A DNA stretch of 5,198 nucleotides, taken from contig CAMEQX010000122.1 of NCBI GenBank assembly GCA_945933905.1, positions 1-5,198 on the forward strand. Reading direction: 5' to 3'. A program made the position numbers and the translations under genes. The stretch comes from an uncultured Clostridia bacterium (lineage in GTDB: Bacteria > Bacillota > Clostridia > Oscillospirales > Ruminococcaceae). The stretch's first letter is position 1; each line of letters starts with the position of its first letter. The notes beneath the pieces are model-generated. The model searched no databases, was not told the DNA's origin, and worked only from the letters and a program-made list of their open reading frames with translations. This document shows, piece after piece, positions 1 to 5,198 of this stretch.

Positions 1-1049
1 TTTCCGCTGCCCGTGTGACCGATTATCCCGATAAACTCGCCTTGATTTATCGACAAACTCACGTTGTCCACGGCGGTTTTCTCGAAAGGAGTGCCGACGC
101 TGTACTTGTACGTCACGTTCTCCAAACGCACGGTTTCTTTCGCTTTCTCGGCGAAATCACGTGGCTTTTCTTCGGTAATCGAAGCGATTTTGTTCTTGAG
201 CGGAAGCGCGGAAATCACTTTTGCGCATTCGTCCTCGAAGATTATTTCCGTGGAAATATCAACGCCCTTTTCCCTCAGCATAAAGCAAAGCTCGGTGACC
301 TGCGGCACGTCAAGACCTACCGCCCGAAGCTCTTTTTCGCGTGCGAAAACCTTGTGCGGCTCGTCGTCCATTATAATCGCACCCTTGTCCATTACCACAA
401 CTCTGTCCGCTTGCGCAGCTTCTTCCATATAATGCGTAATCAGAATTACGGTTATGCCGTGCTCCTTGTTGAGCCGCTTTATCGTCCGCATAACCTCTTT
501 TCTGCCCTTCGGGTCGAGCATTGCCGTGGGTTCGTCCATTACAATACAGCGCGGCTGCATCGCGATAATTCCTGCGATGGCAACACGCTGCTTCTGACCG
601 CCCGAAAGCTGGTGAGGAGCGTGCTCACGAAACTCGTACATATCAACCTGTTTCAGTGCGTCATCAACGCGCTCGCGGATTTCCTTCGGCGGAACACCAA
701 GATTTTCCGGCGCAAAAGCCACGTCCTCTTCAACGATTGTCGCGACAAGCTGATTGTCGGGATTCTGGAAAACCATTCCGACAGTTCTGCGAATATCAAA
801 AATCCTGTCCTCATCGGAAGCGTCAATCCCGTCAACAAAAACCTTTCCCGAGGTCGCCGTGAGGATTGCGTTAAAATGCTTGGCAAGCGTTGATTTTCCG
901 CAGCCGTTGTGCCCGAGAACAGCCAAAAACTGCCCCTCGGGAACGCTGAGATTTACATTTATCAGAGCCGTGTTCTTTTCAGTCACGTTTCCTTCATCAT
1001 CGGTCGTGACGTAATCATAGCACAGATTTTCGGTTTTTATAATATCCAA
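1..1049 (-). CDS. Fused energy-coupling factor transporter ATPase EcfA1-EcfA2 (3' end beyond window)
   Basis: This is the ATP-hydrolysing part of an ECF-type importer, which works with the membrane protein EcfT and exchangeable substrate-binding S components to take up vitamins or metal ions. It acts on the cytoplasmic face of the membrane. The frame is open for 349 codons from TTG (1049) to the window edge. The first ABC domain is complete: Walker [10 protein letters not shown] (residues 46-54), Q-loop QNPDNQ (95-100), signature LSGGQ (148-152), Walker B ending in D172-E173, and H-loop His206. The EcfA1-type tail [10 protein letters not shown] (245-254) ends near residue 282. After a linker of about 25 residues, a second ABC domain starts at about 307. 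It carries the EcfA2 hallmarks GTPFEK and [13 protein letters not shown] (Walker A at 344-349) and is cut by the window edge. The two subunits are usually encoded separately at about 280 aa each, so this is an in-frame fusion. The TTG start is set by AAGGTG 7 nt upstream, and the gene has its own promoter. Substrate is unknown. Confidence 0.93.
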   Translation of the reverse strand, partial: MDIIKTENLCYDYVTTDDEGNVTEKNTALINVNLSVPEGQFLAVLGHNGCGKSTLAKHFNAILTATSGKVFVDGIDASDEDRIFDIRRTVGMVFQNPDNQLVATIVEEDVAFAPENLGVPPKEIRERVDDALKQVDMYEFREHAPHQLSGGQKQRVAIAGIIAMQPRCIVMDEPTAMLDPKGRKEVMRTIKRLNKEHGITVILITHYMEEAAQADRVVVMDKGAIIMDDEPHKVFAREKELRAVGLDVPQVTELCFMLREKGVDISTEIIFEDECAKVISALPLKNKIASITEEKPRDFAEKAKETVRLENVTYKYSVGTPFEKTAVDNVSLSINQGEFIGIIGHTGSG

Positions 1050-1056
1050 AATAATA

Positions 1057-1062
1057 CACCTT
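1057..1062 (-). promoter_or_regulatory. Ribosome binding site AAGGTG of the ecfA1-ecfA2 fusion gene
   Basis: AAGGTG lies 7 nt before the TTG at 1049. No in-frame ATG occurs nearby, and the EcfA1 N-terminus ([11 protein letters not shown]) follows directly, so this site fixes TTG as the start. Confidence 0.75.
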
Positions 1063-1088
1063 TTCTTAAACGCAAAAATACATTATAT

Positions 1089-1118
1089 ATTATACCATAA
1101 ACCGAGCAATAAAGTCAA
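1089..1118 (-). promoter_or_regulatory. SigA-type promoter for the ecfA1-ecfA2 fusion gene
   Basis: Read on the minus strand, TTGACT (1118-1113, five of six consensus bases) is followed by an 18-bp spacer and a perfect TATAAT (1094-1089) preceded by TGG, an extended -10 element. Transcription should begin near 1082, giving a leader of about 33 nt that holds the ribosome site and no obvious riboswitch. The promoter lies just after the terminator of the upstream operon, so the ECF unit is probably transcribed independently. No operator is evident. Confidence 0.85.
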
Positions 1119-1128
1119 GTGCTTTTTC

Positions 1129-1162
1129 ACAAAAACAGCGGCAAAGCCCTCGCTTTACCGCT
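1129..1162 (-). terminator. Rho-independent terminator of the ruv operon
   Basis: Six bases after the methyltransferase stop codon, an 11-bp stem forms between AGCGGTAAAGC (1162-1152) and GCTTTGCCGCT (1147-1137). It contains one G-U pair and a four-base GAGG loop, and is followed by GTTTTTGT. This is a canonical intrinsic terminator. Read on the plus strand the hairpin is also followed by a T-rich stretch (TTGGTTTTATTTG), so it could work weakly in both directions, but no plus-strand gene is supported here. Confidence 0.9.
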
Positions 1163-1167
1163 TGGTT

Positions 1168-2034
1168 TTATTTGAATTTGACAACAGCCGTGCTTCCGCA
1201 GGGCAGCGGCATTCCGGTTTGTTTCACGGGGATACCGATTTCCTCGGAGATGATGTCGATATCGAAGCGTTTTCCGACGGTCATTTGCAGCAGATAGCTC
1301 ATAACCGAAGCCGAAAGTCCCGTCGTGTAGCTGTTCAAAAGCAAGAACAACGGCTTGTCCGACAGCAGCTCCGTGATGTCCTGCATCAGCCCGAAAATGC
1401 TGTCCTCCAGCTTCCACATCTCGCCGTTTGTGCCGCGTCCATAGCTCGGCGGGTCGAGAATTATCCCGTCATAACGCGTGCCGCGGCGGATTTCTCGCTT
1501 TATGAACTTGTTCGCGTCGTCCACAATCCAGCGTATCGGCTTGTCCGCTAAATTCGACAGCTTAGCGTTGGTTCTCGCCCAATCCACCATTCCCTTAACC
1601 GCGTCACAATGACAAACCGAAGCTCCCGCCGCCGCGCAAGCAAGCGTTGCTCCGCCCGTATAAGCGAAAAGGTTCAGCACGTTTATCGGGCAATTTGCGC
1701 CTTTAATCAGCTCCGTGCAGTAGTCCCAATTCACCGCCTGCTCGGGAAAAAGCCCCGTGTGCTTGAAGCCGGTCGGCTTCACCAAAAACGTCAAATCGCG
1801 ATAATTTATCTGCCAGCTCTCCGGAAGCTTTCTGCGGTAATCCCAAGCGCCCCCGCCCTTATCCGAGCGGATATATCGCGCGTGAGCCGTGTTCCACTCG
1901 GGCGCGGTCTGCGAGTCTTTCCAGATAATCTGCGGGTCGGGACGTATCAAAATCACATCGCCCCAGCGTTCAAGCCGCTCGCCGTCCGAGCAGTCAAGCA
2001 GCTCATAGTCTTTCCATTTGTCCGATAATCTCAA
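1168..2034 (-). CDS. Class I SAM-dependent methyltransferase, RlmI/RlmK-like
   Basis: A 288-aa predicted cytoplasmic methyltransferase of the COG1092/Methyltrans_SAM type, whose characterised relatives methylate 23S rRNA. Visible motifs are the SAM-binding glycine loop NLFAYTGGATLA (121-132), acidic D144 after the second strand, DDANKF (172-177), and the catalytic-site motif LDPPSYGRG (193-201). The N-terminal 90 residues (DGERLERWGD, RPDPQIIW) are a family-typical lead-in, not the PUA RNA-binding domain found at the start of E. coli RlmI. The DPPSYG motif resembles both the m5C (RlmI) and m7G (RlmK) enzymes, so the modified base cannot be assigned. A Cys at 279 is visible but its role is unknown. 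The start is TTG at 2034, with AGGAG 6 nt upstream lying inside the end of the VOC gene. Only 2 nt separate the two genes, suggesting translational coupling. It is the last gene before the operon terminator. Confidence 0.85.
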   Translation of the reverse strand: MRLSDKWKDYELLDCSDGERLERWGDVILIRPDPQIIWKDSQTAPEWNTAHARYIRSDKGGGAWDYRRKLPESWQINYRDLTFLVKPTGFKHTGLFPEQAVNWDYCTELIKGANCPINVLNLFAYTGGATLACAAAGASVCHCDAVKGMVDWARTNAKLSNLADKPIRWIVDDANKFIKREIRRGTRYDGIILDPPSYGRGTNGEMWKLEDSIFGLMQDITELLSDKPLFLLLNSYTTGLSASVMSYLLQMTVGKRFDIDIISEEIGIPVKQTGMPLPCGSTAVVKFK

Positions 2035-2036
2035 TT

Positions 2037-2510
2037 TTATCTCCTATCCAAATCCAACAGCCAATACTCAACCATATCAAGCGGCACGTCCATTCTTGCG
2101 GCAATTTCATCTGCGTTCATTCCGCTTGCCGAGAACCTCGAACAGACTGCCTGAAGGCTCTCTCCCACCTCGATTATATTCCTGTCGGGGTCATAGAAGC
2201 GAACGGCGCGCTGTCCCCAAGAATGTTCTTGTACAGGGTGAACAAGCTCAACGTTGAATTCTTTCAGCTTTTCAAAAAACGCGTCAATTTCATCTTCCTC
2301 AAAATACAGCTCAAAATTATCGCCTCCGTAAGCGATTTTGTCCTTCCCGATAAACTCCTTGTATCTTTCCTCGGTTTGAAGCGAAATTCCGCCCGTGAGC
2401 GTTTTGTTTGCGCCGAAATCCTGAATAACGTCAAGTCCCAGCACGTTTTTGTAAAATTCAACCGTTTTTTCCATATCGGAAACCACAATCATCGGGCAAT
2501 TATATTTCAT
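2037..2510 (-). CDS. VOC (glyoxalase/bleomycin-resistance fold) protein with C-terminal HTH-like tail
   Basis: A 157-aa predicted cytoplasmic protein. Residues 1-117 form a vicinal-oxygen-chelate domain of two beta-alpha-beta-beta-beta units: SDMEKTVEFYKNVLGLDV (11-28) is the first helix and strand turn, and SWGQRAVRFYDPDRNIIEVG (97-116) is the typical second-half end. Glu67 and Glu114 fall where metal ligands often sit. The first strand has Met7 where metal-binding members usually have His, so a metal-dependent reaction is uncertain. Residues 128-152 (core MNADEIAARMDVPLDMVEYW) look like a helix-turn-helix or small helical appendix, as seen in some clostridial VOC proteins. Relatives include glyoxalase I, fosfomycin- and bleomycin-resistance proteins, and many of unknown role. 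Substrate is unknown. The ATG at 2510 has GAGGTG 5 nt upstream. The gene begins 11 nt after the Imm1-like gene and its last codons carry the next ribosome site. Confidence 0.85.
   Translation of the reverse strand: MKYNCPMIVVSDMEKTVEFYKNVLGLDVIQDFGANKTLTGGISLQTEERYKEFIGKDKIAYGGDNFELYFEEDEIDAFFEKLKEFNVELVHPVQEHSWGQRAVRFYDPDRNIIEVGESLQAVCSRFSASGMNADEIAARMDVPLDMVEYWLLDLDRR
2041..2045 (-). promoter_or_regulatory. Ribosome binding site AGGAG of the methyltransferase gene, inside the VOC gene
   Basis: AGGAG sits 6 nt before the TTG at 2034. It is formed by the last two sense codons (AGG AGA, Arg-Arg) of the upstream VOC gene, so the site both encodes protein and recruits ribosomes. It supports TTG as the true start. 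Confidence 0.8.
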
Positions 2511-2521
2511 AATTTCACCTC

Positions 2522-2881
2522 TTACAATTTATCCCACGCAATACATTCGGGCAGCGAGGTTTTCTTCATAAATTCCTCGGCGCACGGCAAAAGCTTGTCG
2601 TAAGGGACAATCTGCGCGCGCTCTATCTGATACACCTCGCCGTCAATGTTCACGTCAATCGTCCCGCGAAGCAGCCTGTTTCCCACAGAAACGTACATCT
2701 CGCCGCCCTCGCTTGCAACGTAATTCAGCGAAGCGCCCTCCTCGCAGCACAAAATCGCGATGCACGGGTAAGTGTCGGTGCCCTCGCCGAGCCAGATTTC
2801 CCCGCAAGCCATATTCAGCGCCGCTTTCAGCTCATCGGTATTATTCGCGGGAAAATTCCCGTTATTTGCACATACTATCAT
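2522..2881 (-). CDS. Imm1-like small protein (possible immunity protein)
   Basis: A 119-aa protein with no signal peptide or membrane segment. It resembles the Imm1 family, whose members are usually encoded beside polymorphic toxins and neutralise them. Supporting features are the acidic-tryptophan segment GEIWLGEG (27-34), the strand pairs YPCIAILCCEEGASLNYV and MYVSVGN, and the closing region IVPYDKLLPCAEEFMKKT followed by LPECIAW, which matches the family pattern of a helix then a Pro-x-Cys-x-x-Trp end. The match is from memory of the family, not a search, so the call is tentative. No toxin gene is present in the window. The start is ATG at 2881, with a modest GGTG 5 nt upstream. The gene lies 11 nt after ruvB and 11 nt before the VOC gene, so it is co-transcribed with housekeeping genes. 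It could have another role there. Confidence 0.6.
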   Translation of the reverse strand: MIVCANNGNFPANNTDELKAALNMACGEIWLGEGTDTYPCIAILCCEEGASLNYVASEGGEMYVSVGNRLLRGTIDVNIDGEVYQIERAQIVPYDKLLPCAEEFMKKTSLPECIAWDKL

Positions 2882-2892
2882 ATTTTCACCGT

Positions 2893-3951
2893 TTACATAT
2901 CGTCCAAGGTCTGCTGTCCGTTGGTATCGCGGGCAATTCCGAGGTGCTTGTAGGCAAGCTCCGTGGCAATTCTTCCGCGCGCTGTTTTAGCGACAAAACC
3001 GAGCTGCATAAGGTACGGCTCGCAGACGTCCTCCAGCGTCACCGCTTCTTCATTCAGCGCGGACGCAAGCGTTGAAAGACCAACAGGTCCGCCGTTGTAG
3101 CCCTTGATTATCATTTCAAGGAAGCGTCTGTCCAAGCTGTCCAAACCGAGCGCGTCGATTTCCAGCTTTTGCAGAGCGGTATCGGCGATATCACGCGTGA
3201 TTTTGCCGTTTCCGAGAACCTCCGCGAAGTCACGAACGCGCTTCAATAAACGGTTTGCAATACGCGGTGTACCTCTCGAACGCCGTGCGATTTCAAGCGC
3301 GCCGTCCTTCATACAAGGTATCCCGAGGATAACCGCAGAGCGCTGTACAATATCGCAGAGCTGCTCGTGGGTGTAAAGTTCAAGCCGCTGCACAACGCCA
3401 AATCTGTCGCGAAGCGGCGCGGAGAGCTGTCCCGAGCGCGTGGTTGCGCCGATAAGCGTGAATTTCGGCAAATCTATGCGAATAGAACGCGCCGCGGGGC
3501 CGTTTCCCATAACGATATCCAACGCGTAATCCTCCATCGCGGGATAAAGCACCTCTTCAACCTGCCGCGAAAGACGGTGAATTTCGTCGATAAACAGCAC
3601 GTCGTTCGGCTGCAAATTCGTGAGAAGCGCCGCCAAATCCCCCGCTTTTTCGATAGCGGGACCCGAGGTTATGCGGATATTCACGCCCATTTCGTTTGCG
3701 ATAATGCACGAAAGCGTGGTTTTTCCCAAACCGGGCGGTCCGTACAGCAAAACGTGGTCAAGGCACTCGCCGCGCTTTTTCGCCGCCTCGATATACACCG
3801 CCATATTCTCCTTAACCTTGTCCTGTCCGATATATTCCGCAAGCGATTTCGGGCGCAGAGTGAGCTCCATATCGTTGTCGGAAACGCTTGCCGTGGGCGC
3901 TACCATTCGGTTTTCGTTGAAATCGAACTCATCGTTGGACATCTCAAGCAT
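2893..3951 (-). CDS. ruvB: Holliday junction branch-migration ATPase RuvB
   Basis: RuvB is the AAA+ hexameric motor that, held by RuvA on a four-way DNA junction, pumps DNA arms to drive branch migration in recombination and fork repair. All landmarks are present in the 352 residues: [11 protein letters not shown] (33-43), Walker [10 protein letters not shown] (71-79), Walker B LFIDE (119-123), the RuvA-contacting beta-hairpin region (about 143-162), sensor 1 GATTRSG (168-174), the arginine-finger box RDRFG (181-185), sensor 2 [11 protein letters not shown] (226-236), and the winged-helix DNA-binding domain (about 265-335, with ARGR at 324-327). It is slightly longer than the E. coli protein (336 aa) because of an acidic N-terminal extension. 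The ATG at 3951 has AAAGG 9 nt upstream, a better fit than the in-frame ATG at 3942. The preceding gene ends 15 nt away. No inactivating change is seen. Confidence 0.98.
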   Translation of the reverse strand: MLEMSNDEFDFNENRMVAPTASVSDNDMELTLRPKSLAEYIGQDKVKENMAVYIEAAKKRGECLDHVLLYGPPGLGKTTLSCIIANEMGVNIRITSGPAIEKAGDLAALLTNLQPNDVLFIDEIHRLSRQVEEVLYPAMEDYALDIVMGNGPAARSIRIDLPKFTLIGATTRSGQLSAPLRDRFGVVQRLELYTHEQLCDIVQRSAVILGIPCMKDGALEIARRSRGTPRIANRLLKRVRDFAEVLGNGKITRDIADTALQKLEIDALGLDSLDRRFLEMIIKGYNGGPVGLSTLASALNEEAVTLEDVCEPYLMQLGFVAKTARGRIATELAYKHLGIARDTNGQQTLDDM

Positions 3952-3966
3952 ATCAAAAAACCTTTC

Positions 3967-4866
3967 TTACTTTTGCTCTTTATTCTCAATTCTCCTGTAA
4001 TAAAGCGACGGCAAATCCTCGCCGCTGAACTCGGTTTCGTTAAAGCTCAAAATCGCGTTTATTCGGCGATTTAGCTCCTCGGGGTCCTTAAACCCGCAAA
4101 GCTGCGCCTTTTTGCACTCTTCCTCGGCTTTCTCGCGGTTTCCCTTCATTGCGTAATAATTCGCAAATTCCGAGTGCGCGAGAGGGTGATTTTCGTTGAT
4201 TTTTATTAACTTTTCAAGCGTTTCAAAAGCGCGTTCGTCCTCGCCGCGAACGAGATAAATCTTCACCAAACTGTAATACGAATAGCCGTTGTTCGAGTCA
4301 TAGCGAAGCGCCTGTTCAAAGCAATATTCCGCCTTATCGAGATTTCCCTCGGCAAAATACGCGTGCCCGAGCCGCGACTGTGCCTCGGGATTGTCGGGCG
4401 AATACTCGACCGCTTTTCTTATACACCAGCGGATTTTCGACTCGTTTTCCATCGCTTCGTACAGCTTTATAAGCCACTCCACGCAAAAAACCTGATTTTG
4501 CCGAACATCAGCCTGCGCAAGCGCTTCCTGCAAATAAGACTCCGCGTCGGGATATTTACCGCAAAGAAGCGCGTAAATTCCCTTATACGCAAGCTTTGCC
4601 GTTTTATCGCGGCGAAGGATTTTCATTCCGTCCTTTCCAAGCGCTCTCACGGCGGCTTTTCTACGATTTATGTACGGAATGAGGAATTTCCCCATCAAAA
4701 AAATCACAAGCAAAATCCCGACAAATATCGCGAAAAATATCGTAATCGAAATCAGAAAATTTCTGTCCTCGGGCATAAACATCGCACAAAATGCAACTCC
4801 AAGCCCCATTCCTAATATAAACGCCGCCAAAACCGCGATATTGTTTTCGGCTTTATTATTTTTCAA
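3967..4866 (-). CDS. Membrane-anchored tetratricopeptide-repeat protein
   Basis: A 299-aa protein of unknown function. The N-terminus has two hydrophobic segments (about 10-30 and 37-58) joined by a short loop MPEDRN. Basic residues flank the pair (MKNNK before, NRRKAAVR after), so both ends should face the cytoplasm. Residues 92-258 form about five TPR-like helical pairs. The clearest unit, at about 160-193, includes EAQSRLGHAYFAEGNLDKAE (161-180), with further units near 92-118, 125-157, 194-226 and 228-258. TPRs bind other proteins, so a scaffold role at the membrane is the natural inference. The start is TTG at 4866 with GAGGTG 5 nt upstream, 12 nt after the ruvA stop. The gene sits between ruvA and ruvB, which are usually adjacent. 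No known Ruv partner of this kind is recognised. Confidence 0.88.
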   Translation of the reverse strand: MKNNKAENNIAVLAAFILGMGLGVAFCAMFMPEDRNFLISITIFFAIFVGILLVIFLMGKFLIPYINRRKAAVRALGKDGMKILRRDKTAKLAYKGIYALLCGKYPDAESYLQEALAQADVRQNQVFCVEWLIKLYEAMENESKIRWCIRKAVEYSPDNPEAQSRLGHAYFAEGNLDKAEYCFEQALRYDSNNGYSYYSLVKIYLVRGEDERAFETLEKLIKINENHPLAHSEFANYYAMKGNREKAEEECKKAQLCGFKDPEELNRRINAILSFNETEFSGEDLPSLYYRRIENKEQK

Positions 4867-4871
4867 AATAT

Positions 4872-4877
4872 CACCTC
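4872..4877 (-). promoter_or_regulatory. Ribosome binding site GAGGTG of the TPR gene
   Basis: GAGGTG lies 5 nt before the TTG at 4866 and begins two bases after the ruvA stop codon. It supports TTG as the start, which places the first membrane helix at a normal distance from the N-terminus. Confidence 0.75.
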
Positions 4878-4878
4878 G

Positions 4879-5198
4879 TTATTTTGACGAAATGTTTTTC
4901 AAACCAAACTTAATCAAATCCTCAACCGACGCATTCACGTCCGCTCCCATAAGCGCGGAATTTATCTGCGCGGGCGCAAATCCCAGCACCGCAAGCGCTT
5001 CCATAGCTTCGCTGACGTTGTTTTTGGAAATCTGCGGCACGCTTTGGAGAGCTTCCGATGAAAAATGCTGCTCCTTGGCAATCTTGTCTTTCAGCTCCAG
5101 CACAATTCTCTGCGCGATTTTCGTACCAATACCGGGAGATTTCGTGAGCGTTTTGCTGTCACCCGTAGCAATGCAAAGAGCAAGCTTTGACGGCGTGA
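4879..5198 (-). CDS. ruvA: Holliday junction branch-migration complex subunit RuvA (C-terminal part)
   Basis: Only the last 105 residues are in the window; RuvA is normally about 200 aa, so roughly half is missing beyond the right edge. RuvA tetramers bind four-way DNA junctions and load RuvB. The visible part begins inside the first helix-hairpin-helix (PSKLALCIATGD) and contains the complete second one, SPGIGTKIAQRIVLELKDK, a strong RuvA signature for DNA-backbone binding. A variable linker (KEQHFSSEALQSVPQISK) follows. The C-terminal domain III, with EAMEALAVLGFAPAQINSAL, is the RuvB-contacting helical bundle. The gene stops with TAA at 4881-4879 and is the first visible gene of the operon. 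Its promoter and any upstream ruvC are outside the window. Confidence 0.96.
   Translation of the reverse strand, partial: TPSKLALCIATGDSKTLTKSPGIGTKIAQRIVLELKDKIAKEQHFSSEALQSVPQISKNNVSEAMEALAVLGFAPAQINSALMGADVNASVEDLIKFGLKNISSK

Noticed and set aside
15..893. Long plus-strand open frame (292 codons) at the left end
   Set aside because: It lies wholly antisense to the ECF ATPase, whose minus-strand frame has every ABC motif. The plus-strand product has no recognisable domain and no ribosome site.
1050..1082. Possible riboswitch in the leader of the ECF gene
   Set aside because: ECF genes are often riboswitch-controlled, but the predicted leader is only about 33 nt, too short for a known vitamin riboswitch, and no conserved core is visible.
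1609..2028. Plus-strand open frame (139 codons) opposite the methyltransferase
   Set aside because: It mirrors the reverse complement of conserved methyltransferase codons and has no independent support.
3940..3942. Alternative ATG start for ruvB at codon 4
   Set aside because: The only ribosome site (AAAGG at 3965-3961) is 9 nt from the first ATG but 18 nt from this one.
3367..4074. Plus-strand open frame (235 codons) across ruvB and the start of the TPR region
   Set aside because: It runs antisense to ruvB and across the ruvB/TPR junction, and has a basic, Arg/His-rich composition typical of a shadow frame. No ribosome site or domain is seen.
4363..4815. Plus-strand open frame (150 codons) opposite the TPR gene
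   Set aside because: It is antisense to a convincing TPR protein, and its Arg/Lys/His-rich product has no family resemblance.

Overview
The window looks like a piece of chromosome from a Gram-positive anaerobe of the class Clostridia, most likely Ruminococcus/Oscillospirales-like. The grounds are the Clostridia-style EcfA1/EcfA2 sequence, AGGAG/GAGGTG ribosome sites, a mix of ATG and TTG starts, and roughly balanced base composition. The genus is inference from these traits. Every supported gene lies on the minus strand, so transcription runs from high to low coordinates. The two edge genes are cut by the window.

Positions 5198-1168 hold a compact six-gene run in transcription order: ruvA (3' part only), a two-TM tetratricopeptide-repeat protein, ruvB, a small Imm1-like protein, a VOC/glyoxalase-fold protein with a helix-turn-helix-like tail, and a class I SAM-dependent methyltransferase. 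Gaps are 12, 15, 11, 11 and 2 nt, and no promoter or terminator is visible between the genes, so this is very likely one operon. It ends at a strong intrinsic terminator at 1162-1129. RuvA and RuvB form the Holliday-junction branch-migration motor. The other four genes have no established link to recombination and may simply be carried along with it.

Positions 1128-1050 hold a textbook SigA-type promoter (TTGACT, 18 bp, extended -10 TGGTATAAT). It drives the next unit, whose first gene starts with TTG at 1049 and runs off the left edge. This gene is the most distinctive item in the window: a complete EcfA1 ATPase runs in frame, with no stop, into the start of EcfA2. It therefore encodes a fused energy-coupling-factor (vitamin/metal uptake) ATPase instead of the usual two separate genes.

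I found no CRISPR array, tRNA, rRNA, insertion sequence or prophage gene. Nothing here is convincingly a new system. The points most worth checking are the EcfA1-EcfA2 fusion, the membrane TPR gene between ruvA and ruvB, and an immunity-like gene with no toxin beside it.
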